Assembly: GCA_020632995.1 (NCBI GenBank)
Contig: JACKEN010000014.1
Coordinates: 62,001 to 126,000 of the forward strand
Direction of reading: 5' to 3'
DNA from: Deltaproteobacteria bacterium
Lineage (GTDB): Bacteria; Myxococcota; Kuafuiibacteriia; Kuafuiibacteriales; Kuafuiibacteriaceae
Length of the DNA stretch: 64,000 bases
Positions 29,414 to 38,139 of this stretch are shown here, one piece after another. Position 1 is the first letter of the stretch; every line of letters starts with the position of its first letter. The translations under genes and the position numbers were made by a program. The notes beneath the pieces were generated by a model. That model searched no databases and was not told where the DNA came from. It saw only the letters and a program-made list of their open reading frames with translations.

Positions 29414-30745
29414 ATGAAGAGCGAAGTTCGATGGCTGGTCACGACCTCGATCTCGTTGCTAGCCATGGGCGCCAGCGGCTTCAAGTGCGATCAAGTCGAG
29501 GTGCAGTGCCGTGACATCGCGCTGTCTGTGGTCCCGGGCGACACCGCATCACTGGACGTCCTACCATGCCTCTACGACAATCGAACGGGCTGGGATCCGA
29601 AAGCCGACGAGCTCGCTCGCTTCGCCTTCGTTGGCATTCCGGATTGGCTCTCCTACAGCTTCGAAGCATGCGAGCTCCAACCGGCTGATTGCCGCCCTGG
29701 GCTGGTCTTCAAGGCATCAGACGACGCCCCAATCACAAGCCCATCGAACGGACCAGCGACCTTCAGCTATACCTATACGGATCCGATCAAGCTCCCCTTT
29801 GGCGCTGGCGCCACGATCACGGTGGCAGTCCGTCCTTCCGATTCTCACCAGCTGACCATCGAGTCAGAGGGCGTCGGCAAAGTCCTGGTGGTGCGCAATG
29901 GAGTTCCTCTTGACCCCGTAACCCCGCCGTGGTCGGCGCCCATAGAGTCGGACCACCCCGGAGTCCAGGTTACGGCGCAGGAGATTGATAGGTTCCTACG
30001 CTGGGAAGGCGACTGTCAGTCCCTCAACAAGACCACAACAGTGATCGTCGACCAGGACAGAACCTGCAAGGTGGTCTTCGAGAAGAGGGATGTCGAACAC
30101 AGGGACCCCGTGGATACATACATTTACGTCCATGGAGCGGGGGTCGTTTATGCGAACGGCGAGGAGGTCACGTCCAACCCGGTGACGCTCGACACCGTAA
30201 CCGCACGCCTTGTGACAATGCCAGCAGAGGGCAACGTTGTAGCCCGTTGGAGCGGTGCCTGCCAGGCTGATGACGAGGACATCTCGATAGCGACGATGAG
30301 TGTCAGCGATGGCGCTGTCTGCGAGGTCTACTTCGAGCCCGCCTACACTCTGACAGTGTATCGCGAAGGCCCTACGGACCTCCGCCGCACCATTACGATG
30401 CCCGGTCGCATTGGGATATGCGTCGAGGGCGGTAGCTGTACATTCACCGTCCCTGCCGGCGAGTGCGCCGTGGCCGCACCAGCGGTCGGGGGGGTGGACG
30501 CCGCCACTGCCCAGGTCGAGTGGAGCGGGGCCTGCGCGCCTGCGATCGGCCCCTCAACGACAGTCAATGTAGCCGGCGACACGGCCTGCACGGCCACTTT
30601 CACCGTGCCGGACCCGTTCCTGATGATCGAAACATGGACGTGTGTCTGGTCCCCGTGGATCCAATCCGGTCATCCAGGTGACGCAGAGCCGCCGGTGGGG
30701 TGGCGAGGACGCGGTCAAATATCCAGATCCGACTCGTGCGGCTGA
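29414..30745 (+). CDS. Secreted protein with divergent InlB-type repeats
   Basis: The start at 29414 follows a perfect GAGGAGG ribosome binding site. MKSEVRWLVTTSISLLAMGASG is a signal peptide. After an N-terminal Cys-containing domain there are at least three modules ending in the pattern W-x-G-x-C...C-x-V/A-x-F: RWEGDCQSLN...CKVVFEK, ARWSGACQAD...CEVYFEP and VEWSGACAPA...CTATF. This is the divergent InlB B-repeat signature found in large bacterial surface proteins. Composition is less GC-rich than the genes around it. The frame given ends at 30745, but protein-like sequence continues in other frames (see next entry). Likely surface or pilus-associated; ligand unknown. Confidence 0.7.
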   Translation: MKSEVRWLVTTSISLLAMGASGFKCDQVEVQCRDIALSVVPGDTASLDVLPCLYDNRTGWDPKADELARFAFVGIPDWLSYSFEACELQPADCRPGLVFKASDDAPITSPSNGPATFSYTYTDPIKLPFGAGATITVAVRPSDSHQLTIESEGVGKVLVVRNGVPLDPVTPPWSAPIESDHPGVQVTAQEIDRFLRWEGDCQSLNKTTTVIVDQDRTCKVVFEKRDVEHRDPVDTYIYVHGAGVVYANGEEVTSNPVTLDTVTARLVTMPAEGNVVARWSGACQADDEDISIATMSVSDGAVCEVYFEPAYTLTVYREGPTDLRRTITMPGRIGICVEGGSCTFTVPAGECAVAAPAVGGVDAATAQVEWSGACAPAIGPSTTVNVAGDTACTATFTVPDPFLMIETWTCVWSPWIQSGHPGDAEPPVGWRGRGQISRSDSCG

Positions 30746-31233
30746 CGAGTCGCAGAGTCTACTCGATTGCAGCCTGCCCGAAGTTGATCACAGATGCAAC
30801 CTCGGCGCGTCATCAAATCGCCTCGGCCTCTTGGTCCCGGGCTTCGCGTAGTCGCAACATCCTAGTCTCCCGATGGTGGTTCATCGCCGTCACACACGCC
30901 ACGCCGGACTGATTGGCGGCGAAGTGACCAACATACTCAGGTGGGAGACCCCCGTAGTGGGTGGGTCAGCTGCGTATCGAGTGGATATTCACGACTCGTG
31001 TAACGACGTGTCGAGTGCCACGATCCGGATTCAGGCCACCCCGCCCTGAGTCCTGCGTAGAGAAGTTCCGTTCCGCCTGTAGTCGCGGCGAGTTCCACCT
31101 GGCCGGGGTGGCAACATCGGTTGCGTGCGGTCAACTGGACGTTTCCAGACAGGCGGCCTCCAGGGTTCGCTTCTCAGTGAGCGCCGCCATCGGTGGGGCT
31201 TCATGGCGCTTGCACAGGGATCTGCTGCTTTAA
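30650..31233 (+). other. Probable frame-shifted continuation of the InlB-repeat gene
   Basis: Past about 30650 the sequence reads as protein in alternating frames: DPTRAADESQSLLDCSLPEVD (written here in part, third frame, to 30848), NILVSRWWFIAVTHA (first frame, 30857-30905), GLIGGEVTNILRWETPVV and YRVDIHDSCNDVSSATIRI (third frame, to a TGA at 31047-31049), then possibly CVEKFRSACSRGEFHLAGV (first frame, to a TAA at 31231-31233). The last segment is the weakest. Either several indel errors fall here or the 3' end is decaying. Confidence 0.45.
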
Positions 31234-31365
31234 TGCCCATAGCCTGCGCCGAACGCTGGCTCCAGGCCCGGACGACGACCGTCTTGGTGCACTCAAGCAC
31301 TTCCAGAAACCTTGAGGCCGCGTCGTAACGGCCTGGTGCGGGATGTGCAGACCCCCACCCCGGCC
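31234..31365 (+). other. Spacer before the PilV-like gene
   Basis: About 130 bp in which no gene, hairpin or convincing promoter was recognised. In-frame codons upstream of the pilin ATG exist but look non-coding. Confidence 0.35.
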
Positions 31366-31932
31366 ATGAGCATGCGCAGGCGTTCCGAGCAGGCTGGGTT
31401 CTCGCTTATCGAGGCCATGATCTCGGCTGCGATCCTGGGGTTGGCGCTGATGGGGCTGGTGCAGCTCCACAAGACGTCGATCCAGGGCACGGTGAAGGCC
31501 ACGGCGATGGGCCGGGCGTCTGAGGTGGCGCGGCAGCTGGCGGAGACGGCGTCGTCGGTGGACTTCGCCGACCTGCCCCCGTGTCTGCCGGGGGCGGGCC
31601 CGGCGGGGGCGGTGCTGGGCCTGGCGCCCCAGGGGTGCCGGGGCAGCATCGCGCCGAGCACGGTCTGGGCGGGTCAGAAGGCCAACGGCTGCACCTACTA
31701 CGTGGAGAGCGCGGCGATCCCCAGCGTCGACCCGGGCTACAACCCGGATGGCGCGGTCAACCCGACGTTGAAGTATCGGGTGGACATCGCGGTGTCCCAG
31801 CACCCGGACAACGGGGTGCCGCCCAGCAACTATCCTGACACCGCGGTCGTGACGGTCTGGGTGTGCTGGGAAGACGAGCGGGGCATCGTGCAAGAGCTGA
31901 GCACGACCCGCCTGGTGACCTCGGGGCTATGA
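31366..31932 (+). CDS. PilV-like type IV minor pilin
   Basis: A 188-residue prepilin with leader MSMRRRSEQAG and cleavage before FSLIEAMISAAILGLALMGL. Glu5 is conserved, and the pattern FSLIEAMIS/V-x3-LG is typical of PilV/GspI minor pilins. The C-terminal part contains VTVWVCWEDERGIVQELSTT, a strand pattern common in PilV. Two ATGs (31366 and 31372) are possible. Its stop overlaps the start of the next gene (ATGA), showing an operon pilV-pilW-pilX as in Pseudomonas, here separated from fimU and pilY1 by three other genes. Confidence 0.88.
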   Translation: MSMRRRSEQAGFSLIEAMISAAILGLALMGLVQLHKTSIQGTVKATAMGRASEVARQLAETASSVDFADLPPCLPGAGPAGAVLGLAPQGCRGSIAPSTVWAGQKANGCTYYVESAAIPSVDPGYNPDGAVNPTLKYRVDIAVSQHPDNGVPPSNYPDTAVVTVWVCWEDERGIVQELSTTRLVTSGL

Positions 31933-33117
31933 TGCGCGCAAGAACCAAGACCTCTCGGCGTACCCAGCGCGGCTTGACGCTGCTCGAGCTGCTGGTCGGC
32001 GTGTTCATCGCGATCTTCCTGACCGCGGCGGCGGTGGCGTTCGCGGCCCACGAGACCCGGCTGATGGGGGTCTCGCAGGCTCGGCTCGAGGCGTCCTCGG
32101 CCGGGCGCGCGGCCCTCGACCTGCTCGCGGACGACCTGGCCATGGCCGGGGCCGGGGTGGGGCACTTCGAGAACGGTGACTTCGCGGGCGTCGACCTCGG
32201 GCCCTTCACCATCGACCTCTGCAACTTCAACGTCGACGGGCTCCCGCTCGGGTTCAACCCGCCCCTGCCGCTCCCCTTGGGCGCGGGCACGGACCTCAAC
32301 CTCATGACGGTGGACGCGACCGGACTCGCGCAGGCGCCCTACACCCTGCGGAGCTCCGACATCGGGATCCGCTTCGCGGATGGGGCCTATACCACCATCG
32401 CTCAGTACAACTCCGCGGGTGCAGGCCAGTTCTGCCTCGCCCCGGGCTTGCTCGTGAACGGGCAGCCCAATCCCTCGACCATCAGCTTCAAGGCCAACGA
32501 GCTGGCGGTGATGCGGACGGCGGACGGGTTGGCCGCCCGCACCGTGCAGGTGCTCAGCCCGAACACCCTCGCGGCGTGCAGTTTCGGGGTGTGCGCGGGC
32601 GGGTGTGCGGACTTCGCCTTCGCGGCGACCGCCGACTTCCAGAGCTCGGCCAACGTCGCTGGCCTCGAGTACCAGGGCGGCGAGCTCCAGGGCGGGTTCA
32701 AGCAGATCGCGTGGTTCATCGCCTCCGATGGCACCAACGGCACCTTGCGGCGGTACGACACGACGATCGGGCCCTGCCCTGGCCGCGGGAACGCGGCGGG
32801 GGGCTCGGTGGTGGACAACGCGGAGACCCTCCAGGCGCAGATGTATCAGTACATCACCGACCCTGCGGTGTTCGCGGGCGCGCCCGCCTGGGTGAACGTG
32901 GGGCAGTCCAACGTCAACACCCGCTTCCAGGACCCGCGTGGACCTCGAGCTGGTGGTGCGCGCGGCGCGCTCGGTGGAGCGCATGCGCGACCCGACCCGC
33001 CTGCTCCTGCAGACCGGCGCCTGCGTCCCCAACCTCGCTGGCTGTGGGACCCAGGTCGACTTTGGTGATCGCGAGGTCTTCCGGACCAGCGTCGAGATCA
33101 AGAACGCGATGTTCTAG
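31929..33117 (+). CDS. PilW-like type IV minor pilin (one indel)
   Basis: Prepilin with basic leader and cleavage before LTLLELLVGVFIAIFLTAAAV. The downstream helix SQARLEASSAGRAALDLLADDLAMAGAG is characteristic of PilW/GspJ-type pilins, and the mature protein is long (~385 residues corrected), as for PilW. The frame shifts at 32931-32940, where one base is missing. The other frame gives VDLELVVRAARSVERMRDP...GDREVFRTSVEIKNAMF and a stop at 33115-33117, a normal PilW ending. ATG pair at 31929/31932, overlapping pilV. Expected to sit in the minor-pilin tip complex. Confidence 0.87.
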
Positions 33118-33130
33118 GAGCGACCCAGGC

Positions 33131-33715
33131 ATGACTCCACGTAGAAGACACCAACCTCAGGCCCGCGGCTTCGCCCTCCTCGTGGTCGTGCTCCTGGTGG
33201 CGCTCATCGCGGTGACCGCGGTGGCGCTCCTCGACATGGTGCAGGTCGACTTGCGCGTCGTGGGCCAGCAGCGGCGGAGCACCGAGGCAGAGGCGCTCGC
33301 GGTGGGCGCCATGATCGAGGTCGTCTCGGACGACACCCTGCCGATCCAGCTCCCGAGCCTCCCAGACCCTGCCAACCTGCCCCTGCTCAGCTACCAGTAC
33401 GCGGGCAACACGGGGGCGGGCTACCAGCGGGATCCGATGAACCGCTTCGCGACCTCCGCCATGACCCCGGTCAACAGCGCGTACGTGCGTGACGTGGGCA
33501 CCAACCTCGAGGCCGGCTACGAGGCGTTCGCCGACCTCCTCCGGGTCTCCAACCCGCAGGACACCGGCCTCACCAAGGCCCAGACGCTCACCTACGAGCT
33601 CACCGTGAGGGGCAACGTCAACGCCGCCGACTCCACCAAGGAGGTCCGCGCCCAGGTGCAGCGCGTGGTCGCCACCCAGAACGGTACCCTCCTGACCTCC
33701 GTCCACGCCCGCTAG
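33131..33715 (+). CDS. PilX-like type IV pilus assembly protein
   Basis: A 194-residue protein with a basic leader (MTPRRRHQPQARG) and hydrophobic FALLVVVLLVALIAVTAVALLD followed by VDLRVVGQQRRSTEAEALAVGAM. This is the PilX N-terminal pattern, in which Glu5 is absent. It begins 13 bp after pilW and is the last gene of the pilin string. PilX-like proteins promote tip-complex assembly and pilus bundling. The frame is intact. Confidence 0.82.
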   Translation: MTPRRRHQPQARGFALLVVVLLVALIAVTAVALLDMVQVDLRVVGQQRRSTEAEALAVGAMIEVVSDDTLPIQLPSLPDPANLPLLSYQYAGNTGAGYQRDPMNRFATSAMTPVNSAYVRDVGTNLEAGYEAFADLLRVSNPQDTGLTKAQTLTYELTVRGNVNAADSTKEVRAQVQRVVATQNGTLLTSVHAR

Positions 33716-33743
33716 CGCCCACTAAGCGCCCACTAGCGCCCAA
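33713..33743 (+). repeat. Three short direct repeats after pilX
   Basis: TAGCGCCCAC, TAAGCGCCCAC and TAGCGCCCAA follow each other starting at the pilX stop codon. The origin looks like slippage; no function is evident. Confidence 0.6.
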
Positions 33744-33763
33744 GAGCCCTGGCCCCTCTGGGG

Positions 33764-33793
33764 TTGGTGCCCGGTTCGTGGGCACGGTAGCAT
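33764..33793 (+). promoter_or_regulatory. Sigma-70-type promoter for the glycosyltransferase
   Basis: TTGGTG (33764-33769), 18-nt spacer, TAGCAT (33788-33793). The ATG at 33805 begins 11 nt after the -10, so the leader would be only a few bases long. Confidence 0.55.
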
Positions 33794-33804
33794 CCCGCCC
33801 GCCC

Positions 33805-34968
33805 ATGGACGTCTCCGTGGTGATCCCATGCCTGGATGAGGCCGCCACGGTGGGCCGCGTGGTCGCCGAAGCGCGCGCCGCGCTCGCCTCGAGCGGGCTG
33901 GCCTTCGAGGTCATCGTGGTGGACGACGGCTCCGAGGACGGGTCCGCCGATGCCGCCACCGCCGCGGGGGCCCGGGTCGTGCCCACCGGGGGCCGCCGGA
34001 CTGGGGTGGGGGTGGCGTGGTCCACCGGGGTGGAGGCGGCCCAGGGGCGCTGGGTGGTGTTCCTGGACGCGGACGGTGAGCACGACCCCGCGGCCATCCC
34101 CGCCCTCCTCGAACCCCTGGCCCGAGGCCCGGCCCTCGTGCTCGGGAGCCGCGCCCTCGGCGGCTACGACGCGGGGGCCCGGGGCTGGCTCCATCGGAGC
34201 TTCGGGACCCCGCTCCTCACCGCCCTCCTCAACCACTACTTCCGGACCCGCATCACCGACTGCAACACCGGCTTTCGCGCCATCCCGCGCGCGGCGTTCC
34301 TCGACCTCGACGTGCGCGCACCGGGCTTCGAGCTGGCCTCCGAGCTCATCGCCCTCGCCGCCCTCGCCGAGCTCCCCATCGTGGAGGTCCCGGTGCGCCA
34401 GCGGCAGGGGCCCGAGGGGCGTCAACCGCACTTGCGGCGCTGGCGCGACGGTTGGCGGCACCTCAAGACCATCGTGCTGCACGCCCCCGACCGGGTGCTC
34501 CTACGGCCGGGCCTCGCCGCCCTGATCCTCGGCGCGCTGCTGTTCCTGCCCCAGCTGGCCGGCCCGGTGCACCTCGGCCCGCTGGTGATGGACATCCACC
34601 TCATGATCCTCGGCGCGCTCCTGTTGTTCATCGGGGTGGAGATGACCGGCTCGGCCGCGGTGTGCGCCGCCCTCGGCGGGAGCGCCGGCCGGGGTACCGG
34701 AGCCCGCTCCTCGAGCCTGGCCGCCCGCTTCACCCTCGACCACGTCCTCCCCATCGCCGGGCTCGTCTTCGCGGCGGGCCTCCTCGGCGACCTCGCGGTG
34801 GTGGTGCGGAGCGGCCTGAACGGCTGGCAAGGGATCATGGAGCCGCGCCTGGCCCTGATCGGCACCACCGGGATGGGGGTGGCGGTGCAGCTGGTGGTGC
34901 TGTCGTTCGTGCACACCGTGGTGGTCAGCCAGGGCCGCGGGCGTGATCGAGCCACGAGGTCGGATTAG
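33805..34968 (+). CDS. Polyprenyl-phosphate glycosyltransferase (DPM1/GT2 type)
   Basis: A 387-residue membrane enzyme. The N-terminal GT-A domain has VSVVIPCLDEAATV, VIVVDDGSEDGS, GVGVAWSTGVEAAQG, WVVFLDADGEHDP and the ITDCNTGFRAIPR block, as in dolichyl-phosphate mannose synthases and ArnC-like enzymes. Residues from ~235 on carry four to five hydrophobic helices (LAALILGALLFLPQLAG; MILGALLLFIGVEM; VLPIAGLVFAAGLLGDL; VQLVVLSFVHTVV). It probably transfers a sugar from a nucleotide donor to undecaprenyl phosphate for surface glycans. ATG at 33805, following its own promoter. The context (pilus genes upstream) could mean pilin or surface glycosylation, but this is only positional. Confidence 0.85.
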   Translation: MDVSVVIPCLDEAATVGRVVAEARAALASSGLAFEVIVVDDGSEDGSADAATAAGARVVPTGGRRTGVGVAWSTGVEAAQGRWVVFLDADGEHDPAAIPALLEPLARGPALVLGSRALGGYDAGARGWLHRSFGTPLLTALLNHYFRTRITDCNTGFRAIPRAAFLDLDVRAPGFELASELIALAALAELPIVEVPVRQRQGPEGRQPHLRRWRDGWRHLKTIVLHAPDRVLLRPGLAALILGALLFLPQLAGPVHLGPLVMDIHLMILGALLLFIGVEMTGSAAVCAALGGSAGRGTGARSSSLAARFTLDHVLPIAGLVFAAGLLGDLAVVVRSGLNGWQGIMEPRLALIGTTGMGVAVQLVVLSFVHTVVVSQGRGRDRATRSD

Positions 34969-35084
34969 TCGGATCCGTGACTGGGATTGGGCAGTTGGAC
35001 TCTGGGCGAGCCCGAACAAAATTTCGCCCATCTGAAAGATCAGACCGCTTGGATCCAGCCCAGAAGAGCCGATTTCAATCAGTG
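34969..35084 (+). other. AT-richer spacer upstream of the GGDEF sensor
   Basis: 116 bp, visibly richer in A/T (aacaaaatttcgcccatctg) than the surrounding DNA. It contains a GGGC-GA-GCCC mini-hairpin followed by gaacaaaattt and two TTGGA(C/T) hexamers that could be -35 boxes. A promoter region is likely, but the elements cannot be fixed by eye. Confidence 0.4.
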
Positions 35085-37008
35085 ATGTGGCCCACTGCGC
35101 CGACGCCGCACGTCATCGGTCCGCCCGACTCCGCGCCCGAGCCCGACGTCGCCCACGCGGTGCAGATCGCCCCGGGTCTGGTGGGTGGGCGAGCTCCTGG
35201 AGGGTGACGAGTTCCAGTGCCACGCCTACCTGGTGGAGCAGGGGGACGAGTCCGTCCTGATCGACGCCGGCGCCGCGCCGTCGTTCCGGCATGTGTTGGC
35301 CAAGGTGGAGGAGGTGGTGCCCCTCGCCTCGATCCGGTGGTTCGTGGTGCACCACCCCGACCCGGACATCACCGGGTGCTTGCCCCTCCTCGACCAGCTG
35401 GTGACCCGCCCCGACGCGGCGGTGGTGACGCACTGGCGGGCGGAGGCGCTCCTCAAGCACTACGGCCTCGACCTCCCGTTCTGGCGGGTCGAGGAGCACG
35501 GCTGGGCCCTGCCCCTCGAGGACCGCACGCTGCAGTTCGTCCTGACGCCCTACCTCCACTTCCCCGGCGCCTTCGTCACCTTCGATCCCGCCTCCGGCAC
35601 CCTCTTCTCGTCCGACCTCTTCGGCGCCTTCACCCCGGAGCCCAGGCTCCACGTGCAGGACGAGCGGTACTTCGAGGGCATGCGCCTGTTCCATGAGCAC
35701 TACATGCCCAGCCAGGAGATCCTCCAGCACGGGCTGGCCGAGCTGGAGCCCCTGCCGATCCAGCGGATCGCACCCCAGCACGGCGGCGTCATCCCCGAGG
35801 CCCTGGTGCGCCCGGCCATGGCGTTCCTCGACAAGGTGGAGTGCGGTCTCTACCTGTCCTCCAAGCACGACCACGACGTGCGGCGCATGTCCGCGGTCAA
35901 CCGGGCCCTTCGGCAGGCGGTGCGCCTGCTGACGGTGACCCACCAGCTCCCCGAGCTGGTCCAGGGGCTCACCGAGATCGTGCAGGATGTCTTGCCGGTG
36001 AGGGACATCCAGCTCTACGGATCATGGGCGGACGGGCTGATGCTCCTCGACTCCGCTACCCGCTTCCGGGGGGTGCCCGCCGCCCTTCCCAACCACCTGG
36101 CGCCCTGGATGGGCATCTGTCGCGACAGGTGGTCGCCCGCGACGTCCTTCATCACCGATCCGGAGGGGGCGCCCCTCGTGGCGCTGCCGCTGTTCTCGAT
36201 GGAGGGCGAGTGCGCAAGGCATCTTGCGGTGCTCGAGCTGTCGGCCCCGATCGAGGCGGACGCCCTCGCCGTCCACATCCTCGAGGAGCTCAGCACCCCC
36301 CTCGAGGTGGCCCTGGACCGGGAGATGCTCCTCCGAGAGGTGCAGCAGCGGCGCCAGGAGCTCTACGAGCTGGCCACCCGCGACGCCCTCACCGGCCTCT
36401 ACAACCGCCACTACTTCCACGGGGCGGCGGCGCGCATGGCGGCGCTCCAGGATCGCGGGCGGGGGGGGACCCTGGTGGTGTCGATGCTGGACATCGACCG
36501 CTTCAAGGACATCAACGACACCTTCGGGCACGCCGCGGGTGACATCGTCCTCGCCCGGCTCGCGCTGGCCCTGCAGGAGACCATCCGGGAGGAAGACCTC
36601 GCCGTCCGGATGGGCGGCGAGGAGATCGCGGTGTTCCACCTCCACCATCCGCACACGGACGACGAGGAGGAGCTGGCCGAGCGCATCCGGCAGGCCACCG
36701 AGGCCCTGGACTTCGGCCCGCTGTTGGGTGGCCGCAAGATCACCCTGAGCGGTGGGGTGGCCGCGCGGCGCCCGCGGGAATCCCTGGACTCGGTCCTCCA
36801 GCGGGCGGACCAGGCCCTGTACGCGGCGAAGCAGGCGGGGCGGAACCGCGTCATCGTCGCCGCCGAGCTCGAGGCTGAGCCGCTGCCGAGCGCGGTGGGT
36901 CACCCCCTCCGCCGGCCTTCTCAGGTTGGGGCCCCGCTCCGGGGCGGGATGGCCGCGCTGCGTCCGCCCTCTCGCTTCCGGGTTCCCCGGCGCGGCGGGG
37001 TTGAGTAG
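35085..37008 (+). CDS. ODP-like metallo-beta-lactamase-fold sensor fused to GGDEF (one indel)
   Basis: Predicted oxygen-responsive diguanylate cyclase of ~640 residues. Residues 1-250 have the flavodiiron-type beta-lactamase fold: IAPGVWWVGELLEGDEF, HHPDPDITG (H-x-D-x-D ligands), PYLHFPGAFVTFD, LFSSDLFGAF and IAPQHGGVIP. These align with the di-iron ligands His, Glu/Asp, Asp, His, Asp and His of FDP/ODP proteins, but no flavodoxin domain follows. A GAF-like linker (~270-400) leads to a GGDEF domain: RDALTGLYNRHYF, LDIDRFKDINDTFGH and RMGGEEIAV. The GGDEF motif is GGEEI, with RxxD (REED) at the inhibitory-site position. One G is missing in the run at 35174-35176, splitting the N-terminus; ATG 35085 is the inferred start. 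Two Ser/Thr kinases follow directly. Confidence 0.85.
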
Positions 37009-37020
37009 GCTCTGGCCCAC

Positions 37021-38130
37021 GTGGCACGCGCCCCCCTGGTCCCGCACTCTACCCTCGGTCCCTTCACCCTGGAGCAGAAGCTCGCGGTCGGCGGGATGGC
37101 GGAGATCTGGGCCGCGCAGCAGGTGCTCCACAACGGCGAGACCCGCCGGGTGGCGCTCAAGGTGATGATGGGCGCCCACGCCCCCGACACCCACTTTCGC
37201 GACATGTTCATGGACGAGGTGAGCATCGCGTGCCGCCTCGAGCACCCCAACATCGTGCGCGTCTACTCGGGTGACGAGGTGGAGGGGCACCTGCTCCAGG
37301 TCCTCGAGCGGGTGGACGGGATCGACGTGCGTCGGCTCCTGAGCGCGCTCTCGCGCGAGGGCGTGGGCTTCCCGGTGCCGTTCGCGCTCATGATCGCGCG
37401 GGACATGGCCCGCGGTCTGGCCTACGCCCACCAGTGCCGCACGCCGCAGGGGCAGCCGATGAACATCGTCCACCGGGACGTCTCGCCCCACAACGTGATG
37501 GTCACCCGCGCGGGGCACGCCCAGGTGCTGGACTTCGGCATCGCCCGGGCGGAGGACCGCCTCGCCCGCACCCGGACCGGGGTGGTGAAGGGCAAGCTGG
37601 CTTACATGGCGCCTGAGCAGGCCCAGGGCTTCGCGACCGACGCGCGCACCGACATCTTCTCGGCCGGGGTGGTGCTGTGGGAGATGCTGGCGATGCGGCG
37701 CCTCTTCCGGGCCGAGTCCGACACCGAGACCCTCCGCATGGTGGTCAACGCCGACGTGCCGCCGATCCGAGGCGAGAACCCGGACGTCCCCGACGAGGCG
37801 GCCGCGGTGCTCCACACCATGCTCGCGGCCCACCCCGAAGATCGGCTCCGCAGCATGTACGAGGTGGAGCGGAGCCTGAACCGCGCCATGGGCCGCAACT
37901 ACGCCGCGGACCAGGTGCGGCCCGCCGCCCTCGCGGCGTGGATCTCACCCTATCTCACCGCGGTCACCGCCAAGGCCCGGCGCAAGACGATGGTGCTCCC
38001 GGCCGAGCAGCCCGAGCACCGCACCGGCGTCACCCTCTCTGCCGGGCCCACCTCACCGTCGGATCCGTCGGCGCCCACCGACCCGGATCCCACCACCCGG
38101 GTGGACATCGAGCCCCCGGTCTTCGAGTAG
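37021..38130 (+). CDS. Serine/threonine protein kinase
   Basis: A 369-residue Hanks-type kinase: glycine loop LAVGGMAEIWAA, VALKVM (ATP Lys), catalytic loop HRDVSPHNVM, DFGIARAED and YMAPEQAQG. HRDVSPHN in place of HRDLKPxN is the variant frequent in myxobacterial kinases. The C-terminal ~80 residues are Pro/Thr/Ser-rich with no membrane helix, so it is cytosolic. GTG at 37021 is the start, 12 bp after the GGDEF gene; a TAGGCT hexamer ends 9 nt upstream. Probably cotranscribed with the following kinase (9-bp gap). Confidence 0.9.
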   Translation: MARAPLVPHSTLGPFTLEQKLAVGGMAEIWAAQQVLHNGETRRVALKVMMGAHAPDTHFRDMFMDEVSIACRLEHPNIVRVYSGDEVEGHLLQVLERVDGIDVRRLLSALSREGVGFPVPFALMIARDMARGLAYAHQCRTPQGQPMNIVHRDVSPHNVMVTRAGHAQVLDFGIARAEDRLARTRTGVVKGKLAYMAPEQAQGFATDARTDIFSAGVVLWEMLAMRRLFRAESDTETLRMVVNADVPPIRGENPDVPDEAAAVLHTMLAAHPEDRLRSMYEVERSLNRAMGRNYAADQVRPAALAAWISPYLTAVTAKARRKTMVLPAEQPEHRTGVTLSAGPTSPSDPSAPTDPDPTTRVDIEPPVFE

Positions 38131-38139
38131 GCGCGACCC

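Noticed and set aside
36022..37833. 600-codon antisense frame across the GGDEF and kinase genes
   Set aside because: Composition of a shadow frame, and it crosses two real genes.
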